Source: Psoroptes ovis
Lineage: Eukaryota; Arthropoda; Arachnida; Sarcoptiformes; Psoroptidae
Direction of reading: 5' to 3'
DNA: 64,000 nucleotides
Assembly: GCA_002943765.1 (NCBI GenBank)
Contig: PQWQ01000013.1
Location: 186,001 to 250,000, forward strand
Shown: positions 49,173 to 62,700 of the stretch, in pieces
How positions within the stretch are numbered: position 1 is the first letter of the stretch
Layout: each line of letters starts with the position of its first letter
Program-made: the position numbers and the translations under genes
The notes under the pieces: model-generated
Seen by the model: only the letters and a program-made list of their open reading frames with translations
What the model was told of the DNA's origin: nothing
Databases searched by the model: none

Positions 49173-49774
49173 TTTTGAATCAAGCATAAATTTGCTATAA
49201 TCGAAAAATGTAATAGAAAAAATTTGATTCTTACAAAAAAATGCAGTATTTATTTGATCATGAAAATTGTAATGATACTTGAAAATTATCTCCTTTCGAT
49301 CATTACGTTTTAAATCCTTGAATGGAATGCTCGAAGTACTTAAAAAAATGATATTATTAGGAAAGGAATCTAATACTTTGATCAAACAATTGAAAATTAT
49401 CATTTATTAAATTCAACGATTTCATGTTAAATCAATAATCAATACAAGTAATCATCAATGTAAAACATCACAGAAAAAATTAATATGACATGTTTGGATT
49501 AAATCTGTGACTTATAATAATGACAATAATAACAATAATGATTTAAAAAATAAATGATAATAATCTTTAGGTATTAGTGCGCTGCCTAAGCCTTTGCACC
49601 TTTTGATGTTAGTAATGACAAAAATTTACAAAAATGGGATTAATAAAATATTTTTAACAATCATGATATTTTTACCACCAAAATGTTTTTTCAAAGTAAA
49701 AAATGAAATAATTTTTAAAAATTTCTATTTTATCACAGAATTAGTTTGGTTTTTTTGATAGTTTTTTTTAAAAT
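49173..49774. other. Spacer between chitin-deacetylase-like and adenylate cyclase genes
   Basis: AT-rich DNA between two minus-strand genes, containing the promoter of the first and the 3' end of the second. No further gene seen. Confidence 0.5.
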
Positions 49775-52700
49775 TTACAATAATGGCTGCTCTTTGAATG
49801 ATTTTTTAAGACTTGGACTTGTTGGATTTGAATTTTTATTACTACTCGAATTGCTACCATTATTATTGACATTACGCATGTAAAATGAGCGACTACGTCG
49901 AACACGTGATATTTCAGACATCATTCGATGTAATGGTTGCGGTGTTGGCGATTTTCTTATTCGAAAACTTGAAGATAATTTTCCTTTTTTTAATCTTGAA
50001 ATGTTATCATTTTCGATTGCCATTAATTCAGATCTTATAGTTATAGGTGTTTCTTTGCCGGTCATATCGATAGCTTGTTCATTGTCATCATCATTAATGT
50101 CGAATGTAGTTGTTATGTTATTCGATGTAGCAGCTAATGCTGATTTTGCTGCTTTTTTAGGGCTACGCACCGATGACGATGATGATGGCACACTTAAACT
50201 TGAACTTAATGCTTGTTTGCGGCGAACTTCGACCATACCGCCAATAACTTCGGCCATTGATTTTTTAGCACCATATTGTGAGCGATATAATGATGATTCA
50301 CGTGTAATTTTTCTTCGGACCCAAAATGTTTCCATTTGCCCTTTTCCTTTTACTTGTATCAATCCACGATAATCAAGATGATATCCTTCATTTTTCAGTA
50401 TTTCAGCAGTATTCTTAGGCACTTGTATTTTGTCCAAAGATCCAGTTGAATCCATACGACTTGCTTCATTCACTGTATTACCCCAGATATCAAATACAGG
50501 TTTTTTTGCACCAATAACGCCACCAACTAATGGTCCACTGCTTATACCGATTCTCATCTTGAAATTATTGAAGGAATGTTTGTTAACATCTTGCAATGCA
50601 TCCATCATCGATAGTGCGAAATCGACTAACGAATCTAATAAATATCCAACAGTTTCATTTTGATCGCGAGGATTCAATCCGGATGCTGCCATATAAGTGC
50701 TGCTAATTGTTTTGATTTTTTCAATACAACGGAATCTTTCATCTTCGAGAAGCTAATTCGAGAAAAACAAAAGAAGGAACAAATTAATTCTCCAATAAAT
50801 TCCGATTCAAAAATTTCTTTCTCACTTGATCAAAATCAAATATAATTTCATTTAATAGACGTATACATTCAACACCATTATTGATATCTTCGGAATAGAA
50901 ATTATCGAAATTCGGTATCGATGCAAACAATACACCACAGCATGAATATGATTGCGCATATAATTGCTAAATTTTTGGAAAATGAGAAACAAAAAATTCA
51001 AATTAAACAATGACTTTCAATAAATGATAACAATGATTTACATCATGTGGACGATCTTGTGTTAGAAAATAATTGGCAACATGATCAGGCAATATATTTT
51101 TCAGTAATTGTGCATTATAATGACGTATTTCACGCATATCTTGTAATTGTTTTTTTGCTTGCTGTTTCCATAAGAAATCTAAACGTGAAGTTCGTTCAAT
51201 CTAAATGATAAATTCGAAATATTTAATTTTATTTTATAATTAAAATAATGATAGTAATGATGATAATAACAATTAAACTAACCAAACGACAATGATGAAT
51301 GATGAGGAAAAAACATAATATCAGTACAATGAATACTTTGGTTTCAAGTTTAATACAATTTTCTCTGAAAATTTTCAGTGAAAAAAATCAAATTCAACTT
51401 TATTAATGAAAATTAATCAAAAAGGTGACATACCCATACGAAAAAAGACTAATCGAACATGTTTGCTGTTTAGAAAATACAATTGTGAATAAAAATTTTA
51501 CACTTAATATATAAATCAATGTCATCAATGATAAGATGATAAATTTAATAAGATATGGTAATTTTAGAAATGTTGTCGTTGAGACCATTGTTAACATCCA
51601 TAGAAATACGAAATACTGGCAAAATAGAATGAAGACAGAAAATTATTTACTTATCAAATCTGAATAATTATTGGCAGCAAAAAAAAAAATAAATAAATAA
51701 ATAGGATACCTGTGAATTATTACAAATCCCATAATTCTTTGATTGATTCTCCGAAAAATGATTATCGATTAATGATTGATTATTCGCTGAATTTAATTTA
51801 GATAATAAATGAATTTTTGAAATATTTTTGTCATTATTTAATGTATATTGTCGTTGTTGTTGTTGTTGCTGCTGGTACTGATAATTGATTTGATTTTGAT
51901 GAACACAAATAGCCTAAATTAGTGATAAAGAAAAAGAAAAATGGCATAATATAAAAAAATAATGAATAATTCATTTTTTTTTCGTTCGCTTTCATTCAAT
52001 GAAATTTTTCGTTTTCTGGCATATTCTTATATTTATTCATTTATTTATCACTATTATTATTATTATTAAATATTTTCAATATTGTTTTTGTTTTCCATAT
52101 ATTTTCTGTTTTGAACACGCCAATTTTTGCTTTGTTTTTTTCTTTTCTTTCACAATCAATAATCAATCAAATTTGTTCCAATAATGGTACCGAAAACGAA
52201 AAAAAATTCATGCACTTTTCCTCCATCTTCCAGAATTTTTTCTTCTTCTCTACATTCATCCGTTATACCTACCATAAACACGATAGACATTATAAATAAT
52301 AATAATATCATTGTTGTACAGAAAACATTTCGTATAAATGGTCCATTTTCTAATAATTCAGCAATTTGTTTGAATATTTTTGGCAAAAAATCTTCATATG
52401 CCAATAATATAAGCATAAAAATTCCAATAAATAATAAGCTAATGACAATGTAGATGATAAAATTGAACCATGATCTGTAAATGCAGGACGAAATGAAAAA
52501 AAAATTGAAAGTTGAATGAATTGAACGAGAGATGTGTTCCGAGGAAAAATGGAAAAATAATGCAAAACAAAATAAGTAAATTCATAATGCGAAATAAAAA
52601 CATTAGTAATGATAATGATGATAATTTCAAAATGAAAATAAAATAATCATACAAATAAATTATTAGGATGTTATTAGAAATGAAAAATTTATTTAAATCT

Positions 52701-55405
52701 TTTCTAATATTTTATTTTTGAAATGAAATTTCATTTCATTTCATTGGAAAATGGATATAATAAAAATTCATGAAATTTTGTTTTCATGAATTTAAAATAT
52801 ATTACATCAAAATTGGCCACTAAAAATACAAGAAAAATTTAAATAATACACTTGAGATTTCTTTAAATTTCTTTTGTATGTATATGATGTATTCTGTTCC
52901 TCTCTTCACTATACACTTCAAATGCACAATCAACGACCGACCGATCGACTACCACCGAACATTATTCTTAGAATGAATATAAATAAATAAAAATAAAAGA
53001 AAAATTTGATAAATCTTTTTATATTTCCTTTTTTAACAAACAAAAACTTGTACTTTTTTCATTTTTTGATATTGCAATTTGTGTTTGAATTCAAAAAATG
53101 AAGAAACAAAATAAAAAATGGCCGTAAATAAAAAGAAAAAACGATATTAATAATAATAATAATAATGAAAGAATTTGAAATGGACAAACACGATGGCGTA
53201 CAATAATGATGATAAAAGAATAGTTGGATGAAAATATACAAGAGATACTTACAATGGTAAAATGATCAATGAAATGATGACCATGAATAGCCAAATCAAT
53301 GAAAAACAAAATAAATTTGAACGAAAAACAAGATAAGGAATTTTGCCAAACTTTTTTCCATATAAATAAGTTGGAAATATAAAAATAGAAAACAAAAAAA
53401 AAAAACGAGACAATAAATTGAATGAATGAATAGTATAAAGCAAAAAATCTAAAATTTATAAATAAATGAATTGGATTGTTTGGGTATGTTTTTTCTTTTA
53501 GATACAATGAAATACATTGTATCGAGTAAGAAAAAGAAATGCTTCAGTAATGATGATCGATACGATTGTATTTTGGGATATTACACAAAACAACAAAAAA
53601 AACAAGATCCTAAAGATATTCAATAATAAAAGTAACAATAAAAGCAAACAAACCATATTTTCATATTCATTTGAACGAAAATTCAATAAAAACCAATTAA
53701 CATTTTCTTGAAATAATTTTTTGTTCGATTCAATTTCAATACATTGATCAATATATTCATCTATTTGTTCATTAAATGATAAAACAACTTGTTTTATTAA
53801 TTTTTGATTTGTTGATTTTTTATTTTTTTTATTTGATTGTTGTTGTTGTTGTTGTTTTACCGATATTTTTTTCATCATCGAGTTGCTATTATTATTAAAT
53901 TGATCATTATTATTATTATTAGTATTATTACAAATATTTATATTGACATCAGTTGATAGATCATTACTATTATCAATATTTTCATCAACAGTTTTGTGAT
54001 TTATATCTACATTATCATTATTATTTTTTATGATTTCCGTTTGTGAAGAATCAATTTTCGTTTTTGGAATTTGTACAGCTACGATTGGTGCAGCAGAACT
54101 TTTTATCGAACAATTTGCTATTAAATTTCCTTTTTGTAATTGCTGTTGTTGTTGTTGTTGTGATTGTTTTTCAATATTTATTACTGATTGATTTTGTTGT
54201 TTTATTTCCGATGATTCTGTCATTTTTGTATCATTATCAATACTAATGTTATTATTATTATTATTATTATTTGAAATTGTTATGATATTATCGTTTTTAT
54301 TAATATTATTGATAGGTGAAGTTTGTTCAAATGGATCATCTTCATTCGAATAACGTAAATCTACAATATTTTGAAACGGTATCTCTGGTAACCATCCATT
54401 CGATTCATTATTTTGATTCGATTGTTGTTGTGGTTGCTGTGATTGTTTTTCATTATTTTTTGTATTGTTATTATTATTTACATCATCATTGTTCGATGTC
54501 AATAAATCATTCGCTACGATTGATGATGATGACGATGATGCTGAAACCAAATCGACACGTTTCAAAAGATTACGAAAAGATTTATGTTTCTTTTTGAATG
54601 ATTTTGTTTGTTGATGTTGATGTGGTTGTTGTTGTTGTTGAAAATTTTCATTGTTGAAAATATTTTCAAATGGATTTTCTATGCTTTTTTCGTGTTTTTT
54701 GACATTATCTTCAAATTTTATTGTTATTGTTGATTCTTTATTATTATTGACATATCCTACATTTAATTCTTTATTTTCAATTATTGTCGTTGCCATCGGC
54801 GCCAATTCATGCGTTTCTTTTATTTGGCTATGATTTTCATTTTTGTTATTATTAATGTTGACATTTTTGTCATGAAAATTGTCAATGCAATCATTCTTGA
54901 TATTATGATCATTATTATTATTTTCCACAACACCGGCAACATCATCACTATCGCCAGCAACAAGAAAATTCTCATTATTCATTTTATCATTATTTGATTC
55001 AATGGCTTCACTATTAACATTGCTGGCATTATTTGTATTCGAAACATTGTTCAAAGTGTTAATAATTGTTGATTCTTCATTTTTACATGATTCTTTGGCC
55101 TAGATTTGATTTAAATTTGAGTGAAATGAGAAAAAAAAATTACGATTTTACAGTAATGTCCTCTATAATAATTTAATGTGCCATAATAATTTCAATATTT
55201 AGAAGGGAAAAATAAAAATGAAATAAAACAACATAAAAATACCATTAAATTTGAATTTAATTTCTTCGTAGGTCCATCTTGCAACACAATAAATGTTTCA
55301 ATATTATGATCTCTCAAATATGTATCACGTTTTTCACCATAACCAGGTTCTAATTCATATTCACCATTTAGATAATCTTTGGTACGAGCAGATATATGTA
55401 CACGT
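49775..55405 (-). CDS. Membrane adenylate cyclase (ADCY2/4/7-like), 3' part, ten exons
   Basis: Exons in reading order are 55405-55243, 55099-53654, 53350-53253, 52474-52273, 51913-51710, 51615-51434, 51364-51283, 51200-51042, 50966-50826 and 50752-49775. Phases agree throughout, giving 1217 C-terminal residues. The first exon is the end of catalytic domain C1a (Arg-Val-His-Ile-Ser, then Asn-Gly-Glu-Tyr-Glu-Leu-Glu-Pro-Gly). The second is a 482-codon linker, mostly Asn/Gln tracts, ending in the pre-membrane helix. Exons 3-7 hold the second membrane block, with a Gln/Asn-rich outer loop. The last three carry C2a: Ile-Leu-Pro-Asp-His-Val, Phe-Ala-Ser-Ile-Pro, Lys-Ile-Lys-Thr, Phe-Asp-Ile-Trp-Gly-Asn-Thr-Val-Asn ... 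Ser-Arg-Met and Lys-Gly-Lys-Gly, so the Lys, Asp, Asn and Arg needed for ATP are present. A 170-residue Ser-rich tail follows. The enzyme makes cAMP at the plasma membrane. Closeness to ADCY2 is judged from the C2a text. The 5' exons lie beyond the window; the LTR element sits in the intervening intron. Confidence 0.92.
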
Positions 55406-56344
55406 CTGCATTCAGAATAACAGGGAAAGTGGGAGAAAACGAAAAAAATATTAGTTTAATATTATAATAATATTATTAAGAAAATTGAGAAACGGGAGAA
55501 AAAAACATCAAATAACAACTACAAAAACAATTAACAATAATAATAATAATAATAATCATGCAACAAGAAAATTACATTGAAATTGCTAAAATAATGACAG
55601 AAAAAAACCATTAAACCAAGAATATTTCATTTCTTTCTCTTCATCATCATCAATTCATACAAACATTCATTCATTTGTGGACACATTTAATGTGTATGAA
55701 ATTCTTGAAATTTATTTTATAATAAACATAACATTACAAAACAAGAATGAAACATTACAGAATGAATGAATAAATGTTTAGAGAAAGGAAAAGAATTAGT
55801 ATTTCATTTTCATTAATATTATTATTATTGTATTTAACAAAAAATAAAATAAAATAAATGAATGGTTAGGTAATAAATTTAGATTTAATACACATTTATT
55901 TATATTTTTATATACATTTTAACATGTCAAATTCTATTCTTTTTTTTTTGCTTCGTTCTTTTTCATCATGTTTATTTTATGTTATTTAGCATTTTAAGCT
56001 TTCTTATATGGGAAAGAGGAAAAATTCTTATTACTATTTCACATACCAATTCAGGTCAATTATCATGATTTAATGACATTTGAAAAAAAAGTATTAACTC
56101 TTGAAATTTCTGGTTTTTTTTTTTGCTGCTCCTCTCTATCTAGTTCTTTGAATTAGAGAAGTTCTTGAAGAAGTACAGATATATCATAATAATAATAATA
56201 ATAATTCATTATCATTGCTAAATGAATTTCGGGGTAATTTATGCAGCAGAAAATTGCATTAAAGAAAAAAAAATAATATGAAAATTTCATTTCGAGAAAA
56301 AAATTCCATGAATTATTCTCCCCATTCCATGGAATTCAATTTGA
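55406..56344. other. Adenylate cyclase intron, proximal part
   Basis: Non-coding AT-rich sequence upstream of the first adenylate cyclase exon seen here, with a CAG acceptor directly before position 55405. It holds (TAA/AAT)n patches near 55535 and 56187 and ends at the 5-bp target duplication of the LTR element. Confidence 0.6.
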
Positions 56345-56349
56345 TACAT
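56345..56349. repeat. 5-bp target-site duplication, left copy (LTR element)
   Basis: TACAT, repeated at 63654-63658 outside the other LTR. A five-base duplication fits Ty3/Gypsy- or BEL/Pao-type integration. Confidence 0.85.
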
Positions 56350-56696
56350 AACACGAAAAAGTCTAAGTGACACTGGGTAGAATTTTGCGCTGCTCGCAAT
56401 CAACTTAACACAATTTTTGTGTTTTCAAAATGCCATCCATTTTATTGGAATTATTCAATATTTATATGATTTGTTTAGGGGAAATGGGTCCAGGCATACA
56501 ATTGTGTTTCACTTCTATGATTGCCATATTCGGGTTAACAACAACATCGGAAGTCCGAACGATTACAACTTTTCATATTTGGAATATTTGATTTTTGTTC
56601 AATCCCATAAATTCATTTCATAAAATCTGTTGTTGATTTCCTGTTTGTACTTGCCTAATTCGGGATTTATTTTTGATTCCAAATTTATACATTACA
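56350..56696 (-). repeat. 3' LTR (347 bp)
   Basis: Identical by eye to 63307-63653. In sense it starts TGTAATGTATAAATTTGG, which contains a TATA-like word, and AATAAA follows shortly after. Reading frames on the plus strand inside it are incidental. Confidence 0.95.
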
Positions 56697-56707
56697 TCTC
56701 CCTCGCT
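56697..56707 (-). other. Polypurine tract of the LTR element
   Basis: The minus strand reads AGCGAGGGAGA directly up to the TG of the 3' LTR, the expected plus-strand primer position. A longer run of C (sense) lies about ten bases further upstream. Confidence 0.75.
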
Positions 56708-56739
56708 AAAAATGTTCGGGGGGGGGAGGCTTCGGCATT

Positions 56740-59700
56740 TTATGACAGCATCAATGATACTGGTCTGTTTTCGTTCAGCTCGCTTATGACTTCCGCTTGG
56801 ATGTTTCGGAATAATACTGTTTGCTTTTTGGCCCTTTTCTTTTTACACCTTAACCAGCATCTCTTAACCACGTATATTATCAGCAATAATACAATGACAC
56901 ATAAGCTTATGGACAGGAAAAATGTCCATCTTAAGGTTCTGTGATCAGTAGTTTCAATATCGTCGTTGATGTCTTTTAAAACTAGATCCAAATCCTTGGT
57001 GCTTCCTTCGTAACCTTCAACGCTACTGAATAGATCTTTATTGATGATTTCGTTGCCCAATAAATCGATTTTGTGATTTCCAAAACGAGCTCTGGCTTCT
57101 GCCTTATGGTGGAATTTACCAACAATAAATTCAGTTTTAACCGGAATTTTATAGACCTTGTTTTCGCATACTGTTGTTTGATTTGAAATTGTCATACTTT
57201 GGTTAAAACAATAGATAAAAACAAATTCGTCATTAAAGTGAATCTGTATTTCTTGATCACTCAATTTTGCGTCGGTTCGACATTCGATTCTATGCCATAA
57301 TTCTGTTCCGGTCATATTTTCATTACAGCTTTCGGGATTTGCAATAAGAAAACTTTCGAATTTTTTATGATGATGTGGGTCCACATTCAGAGGTTTCGAA
57401 CAGTTTTTCTCCTTGTTCAGCATCATATACATCGGACCTTTATAACCATACGAACATAGCTGATCCTTTTCTTGTTGGTATAATATAAAAGGATGACTCA
57501 TGAAAACTAACAAGTTTGGCAATACTTCTGGTTCAAGAAATTCCAGAACCAAATCAGAAGTTGTTGTTAATGCGCAACCTAAGAAGTTCCATTGTTCGAA
57601 CTTGTCATTTTTATCGATCAATTCTGGGAACAATAATTTTATTTCGACTGATACTTCATTGTTCATAGCATTTCGGAAGAATCTTTGCAGATTCTGATTG
57701 ATTTCCATCAATTTCGGATTCACGATCGTATCATAATGAATGTCTGCGACTATGTTCATAAAAATCCTATAACTTTTCTGTTGGACTGCTGCTATTTCAT
57801 CTATTTTTTCAATATACTTTTTTAACAGAATCCTTTGGTTATCCATCAAGGAATTAATTTGTTTGTCTTGGATGATCTGCTTATTCAATACTTTTTTATA
57901 CTTCCTATGTTGTAACCAGTTCGATGCAAAACCAACAATAGTCTGTCCAACATGAATGACTTTGTCGAAATTTTCAAAGAGATATTTAGCGCCTTTAAAT
58001 ATTATTTCCATCTGCCTTTTCTCTCGAGCCTTCTGATTCACCAACGTCTCCTCTAGGCTTTTATTTGATTTTGGACAATTGTTTATAATCGGTTTTATAA
58101 CCATTGTTTGATAATGTTCTTCACATTCGGCTTGTCTATTTGTTGTTTTGAAGATATTACATGGACTTACTAATCTTATAATGAAAAAGTTATTGACCAA
58201 ATCTTTCGCCAGGGAATATTGCGTCTTTTCCCATACCACCGGGTCTGCGCTGTCCACCTGCACTTTTCCTGATACTGCGGTCAGCATGATCATTAATAAA
58301 CCAACTGTAAATACAATATTCATAATGTTGATCGGATTTATGAATCTTGGCTTGACGTTGGATATATGAGCTTTCTCGATTTTCTCGCCTTTTTTAAACT
58401 TTATGATTGACTGTCCATCCCTACCCATGACCGGATAAGGACCCTCATATTCATTGTCAAGCTTCTTACGATTAAGTTTGTTACCTTTAGATACATAAAT
58501 TTCTTCAACATTTTCGGGGAACTCTCTTCTGTTTTTATCGTATTTTTCTTTATATTTGTAATGTGCTGCCATAGAATTTTTCAATGCTGTTTCTCTAGCT
58601 TCTTCTATTTCTTCTTCCTTGAATAACTCCTCCGGATCGTATCCTGTTAACAGATACAATGGGGTATACTTTGTTGTTGAATGTATGGTTCTATTATATT
58701 CATTGACAGCTTCTTTTGCGTAAGTGGTCCATGATAATACCTTTCCATAACCAGCTGCTATGTAAATTTTTTGTCGAATTCGGTCACATATGGTCTTATT
58801 CACTCTTTCAACTAAGCCATTGCTTGATGGATGATTTTTCGGGGTGTATGTTATTTTTATATTGTTGTTTCTTAAATATGTTCGAAACTCCGAACTTTTT
58901 ATAGCTGCGTATTGGTCTGCGACCACTTGTACCGGGTTTGTCAAAGTTTGTATTTGTTTAATCAAATTGATCAAATCTTTTGCTGTCTGTGTTCTTGAAC
59001 ACACCATCCAAACGAATCGGGAAAATGCATCAATAGCCAAATGTAAGAAAATCTTTTTTGATCCAAACTTTTGGAATCCACCAACTGTATCTATGTGAAT
59101 GATTTCAAATGGAGATTTGGCCGGTCCCATCCATCCCATAAAACCAAATCGATATTGGTTTGTCTTCGTTGCGGCACACACTTCACAACTCTGTACCAAA
59201 TTTCGTATAATAGTCTCCAATTTTGGAGTGTAATATTTACGAGCAAAGTGGTTGTATAATTGGCCCTGTCCAATATGGCCTAATTCAATATGAAGTCTTT
59301 TCAATTCTTTGATTGCTTCGTTTTGTGGTAAAAATATTTGTTTACAAGTTTTCTTCTGTCGATAAATCACTCCATCTTTTTTGACGCATTTCTTTAATTT
59401 GTCGTTATCGTGTCCCCGTTGTATTTCAATCAATTTTCTCTTTTCTTTTTCTGTATCGATATATAGTAATAGTGGCGTATTAGTGATTTCAAATAACTCT
59501 TCCACCGGATGTCGCGATAAATAATCCGCTTCGTGATTTTCTGACCCCTTTTGGTACGTTACGGTGAAATCATACGAACTTAATCTTAACGCCCAATTGA
59601 AAAGTCGTGTGTTTGGCTTCTTAATTCTTTTAAACCCTTCCAAAGGTTTATGATCTGTGATGACAGCGAACTTGCGGCCTGCTAATAAATAATGCCAATT

Positions 59701-62700
59701 CTCTACCGCCTCTAATATAGCCAAGCACTCTAATTCCGATACCGAATATCTTCTCTGATAATCTAATAATTTTTTCGAGAAGTATGATACTGGATGTTCT
59801 TCACCCTTCGAATCCACTTGTTTTAATACGGCTCCGATGCCTTTGATACTGGCATCGGTATAAATTTTTATTGGCCGTTGTGCGTCAAATATCTTGAGGA
59901 TTGGCTCCTTGGTTAATAAGTCTTTCAATTCATCAAATTCCTTCTGATGCTCTTCACGCCATTCCCATTTTCGATCTTTTTTCAATAATTCTGTAAGATG
60001 ATATGTTGCTTTGGCTCGATTTTCAATAAATCGGTGATAATAATTGATCTGACCAAGAAATCCTCTTAGTTCTTTCAAATTCTTAGGAGGGTGAGCTTTT
60101 ACGATTGCTTCCACATTATTGCGGGTTGGCGAAATCCCGTTCTCTGATATTTTATGGCCCAAAAATGTAATGGTAGACTTGCCGAGATCGCATTTAGATG
60201 GTTTTAATTTTATATTTTCTTTTATGAATGCTTTTAAAACTAAATTAAGATGGTTGAGGTGCTCTTCTTTCGTTTTTGAAAATATGATGATATCATCGAT
60301 ATAATTATGGGCAAATTTGTGCAGATTGTGTTTCTTCAGTACGTTCCATAATATTCGTTGAAAAATCATGGGAGCATTCTTGAGACCGAACGGTAGTCTC
60401 TTCCACTGGTATTGATCGAACTTTGTAACAAAACTTGTCTTGTGTTTGTCCAGTGGGTCCATTTCGACGTGATAGTATCCCTGACTAATATCTAAATTAG
60501 AGAATACTTTAGCCTGGATCAATCGGTCCTCGATGTCAACAAATCTTGGCATCGGATAATGCTCTACTTCTGTCACAGCGTTTAACTTTCTGTAATCAAT
60601 ACACAATCGCGTCTTCTTGCCCTCATCCTTTTTGTCCACCAGGACCACTGGAAAACAAAAGGGTGAATTCGATTTTTCTATCACATCCATTCGTAACAAT
60701 CGATCAATTTCTGTTTCTATTATTTCTTGATCCTTTATAGAGCATGGATATGCTCTGCAAGCAATAGGCATTTCGTTTATTAGATGAATTCGAGCTTTCT
60801 CTTTTTTGATGCGACCAATATCATTTTTGTTTTGAGCAAAAGCTGCTTGGTTGTTTTTTACGAGTTCTTGAATTTTCGCAGCAAAATCATTCTCACTCGG
60901 ATCTGTTGAACTGTATTTTCGTCCTTTCACTACGACTTGCCATTCGCTTCCATCCTCCGTGTTTACGTTTATCGCAAAACTACTCATCGCATCGCGTCCA
61001 AATGCGATGATTTCTCTTTTGTGGTTCATTATGAAGAATATTACTTGTCTTTTAATATTCTTGCATTCCACCTCTGCAACACAATATTTTGTCACCTCTA
61101 CCTCTGATCCCATCGTCTCGACTTCGCTGTTACATGATTTGATTTCTAACCCCAGCTTTGACACATAGTCTGGAGTTATGAAATTTATATCTGCCCCTGA
61201 GTCGATCATTAAATCTACTTCTTGGCCATTTATTTGGGCTTTAATTTTAATTGGTGGCTTTAATTTCAACTTTCCAATTTCATCTGCAAGGCATACTCGT
61301 AATTCTGGCATTCGTACCATGTGCGCCTCAAAATTTGCTAGGCCAACTTTTTGGTTATCTTCTTGTTCATTTATTTCATTCCAATCAGCATTCTCTGGTA
61401 CTTCGGGTGCTTTAGGCTTTGTTTCAGCCTGATACACATGAGATTCTTTCATCGTCGACTTTCTCTGCACTAATTGTTGTTTACGTGGCGTTGAAGAAGT
61501 TGATGGTTGATATGATTGTTTAACTTGGGTTTGATTTTTATTTTGTGTGATTGCTGTGATTGTTCTTGGAGCGTGTAGGAAACTCTCCCGTCTAAATCCT
61601 CTTGATTTAAATTTTCTTTCTTGACAATAGGATTCGGGTCGGTTGGGGTCTGCTCGACACATGTACACATGATGTCCTTGGCCACAAATTTGACATCTTT
61701 GTTTAGATTTACATTCATACTTTCTGTGTCCTTTTTTCAGACATCTCATGCATAAATCTTCTCTGAAAACGGTCCATTGTCTATCATCTCTTGGCATTGA
61801 GATGCGACATTCTGCAGAATCATGCGAACCATTACAGCAAAAGTAGCAATATTGTTGAGTCGAGCCTGGTTTGTTATTATTTTTGTTCAACCGTTTCTGT
61901 TCTGCTTTATATTCTTTGTAGGAACTTGGTTCTGTCACTTTTCTCCTACATCTAGATTGTGCCTTTGTATGTTCTGTGGTTAATACCTGGATCATGTCAC
62001 CCAACGTTTTCTGGTCAACGTCTCCCATTTGATGGCTAATATACGTTGTTATTTTATCCAGTACAATAGTTTTAATATTCTGGATTCCAGACGCTGATAG
62101 TTCGATTCTTTCCATCAGAATCCATGCGTTTCTTAGTTCTTCTAAAATTCGCTCAATACCCAGCAAATCGAAATCGTCTTCAAGCGACGGAAGGCACTCA
62201 AGTTGATGTATTATGCGGCGTTCAACTTCGCAATTATTATAGAATTTCTGTCTCAATACCTTTTTAACAGTTTCATAATCTTTATGATCACAAAGACTTT
62301 TAATAGTTCTGGCGCTTGCTTCGTCCAATTTTTCTTTAATAATTTCAATTTTTCTTTGCGGCGGCAGTGTGCAAATATCTAACATGGAAGCAAGGCTTTC
62401 AAAAAAATTTCCGAACTCTAAGAATTTTCCTGAGAACGGCTTGGTTTGTCTTATCTCGTTCAATAAAAGTTCATTTGACATAATAACTGGTGGCGTATCT
62501 GTCATTATTATTTGTGGTGCTTGCTCATCTGTCGTTTTGGTTTGTCGTGTTTGCTTAGTTTCTGTGCCCTTTGTTTGTGTGACTTGGTCTTCATCTAAAT
62601 CTGGTTCAATATTTCTTAATATGTTTTCATCAGTCAAATCGATTTGTTTTGATCTCTCTAAAATTTCTTTTACATCAGCTTTCTTTAAAAATTCTGTTGT

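Noticed and set aside
53091..53507. A 138-codon hydrophobic minus-strand frame as a separate membrane protein
   Set aside because: Its conserved part is explained by the 98-base adenylate cyclase exon 53350-53253 in a different frame; the rest is T-rich intron.
56417..56623. Small plus-strand frames present identically in both LTRs
   Set aside because: They are antisense to the element and begin at non-ATG codons; they repeat only because the LTRs repeat.
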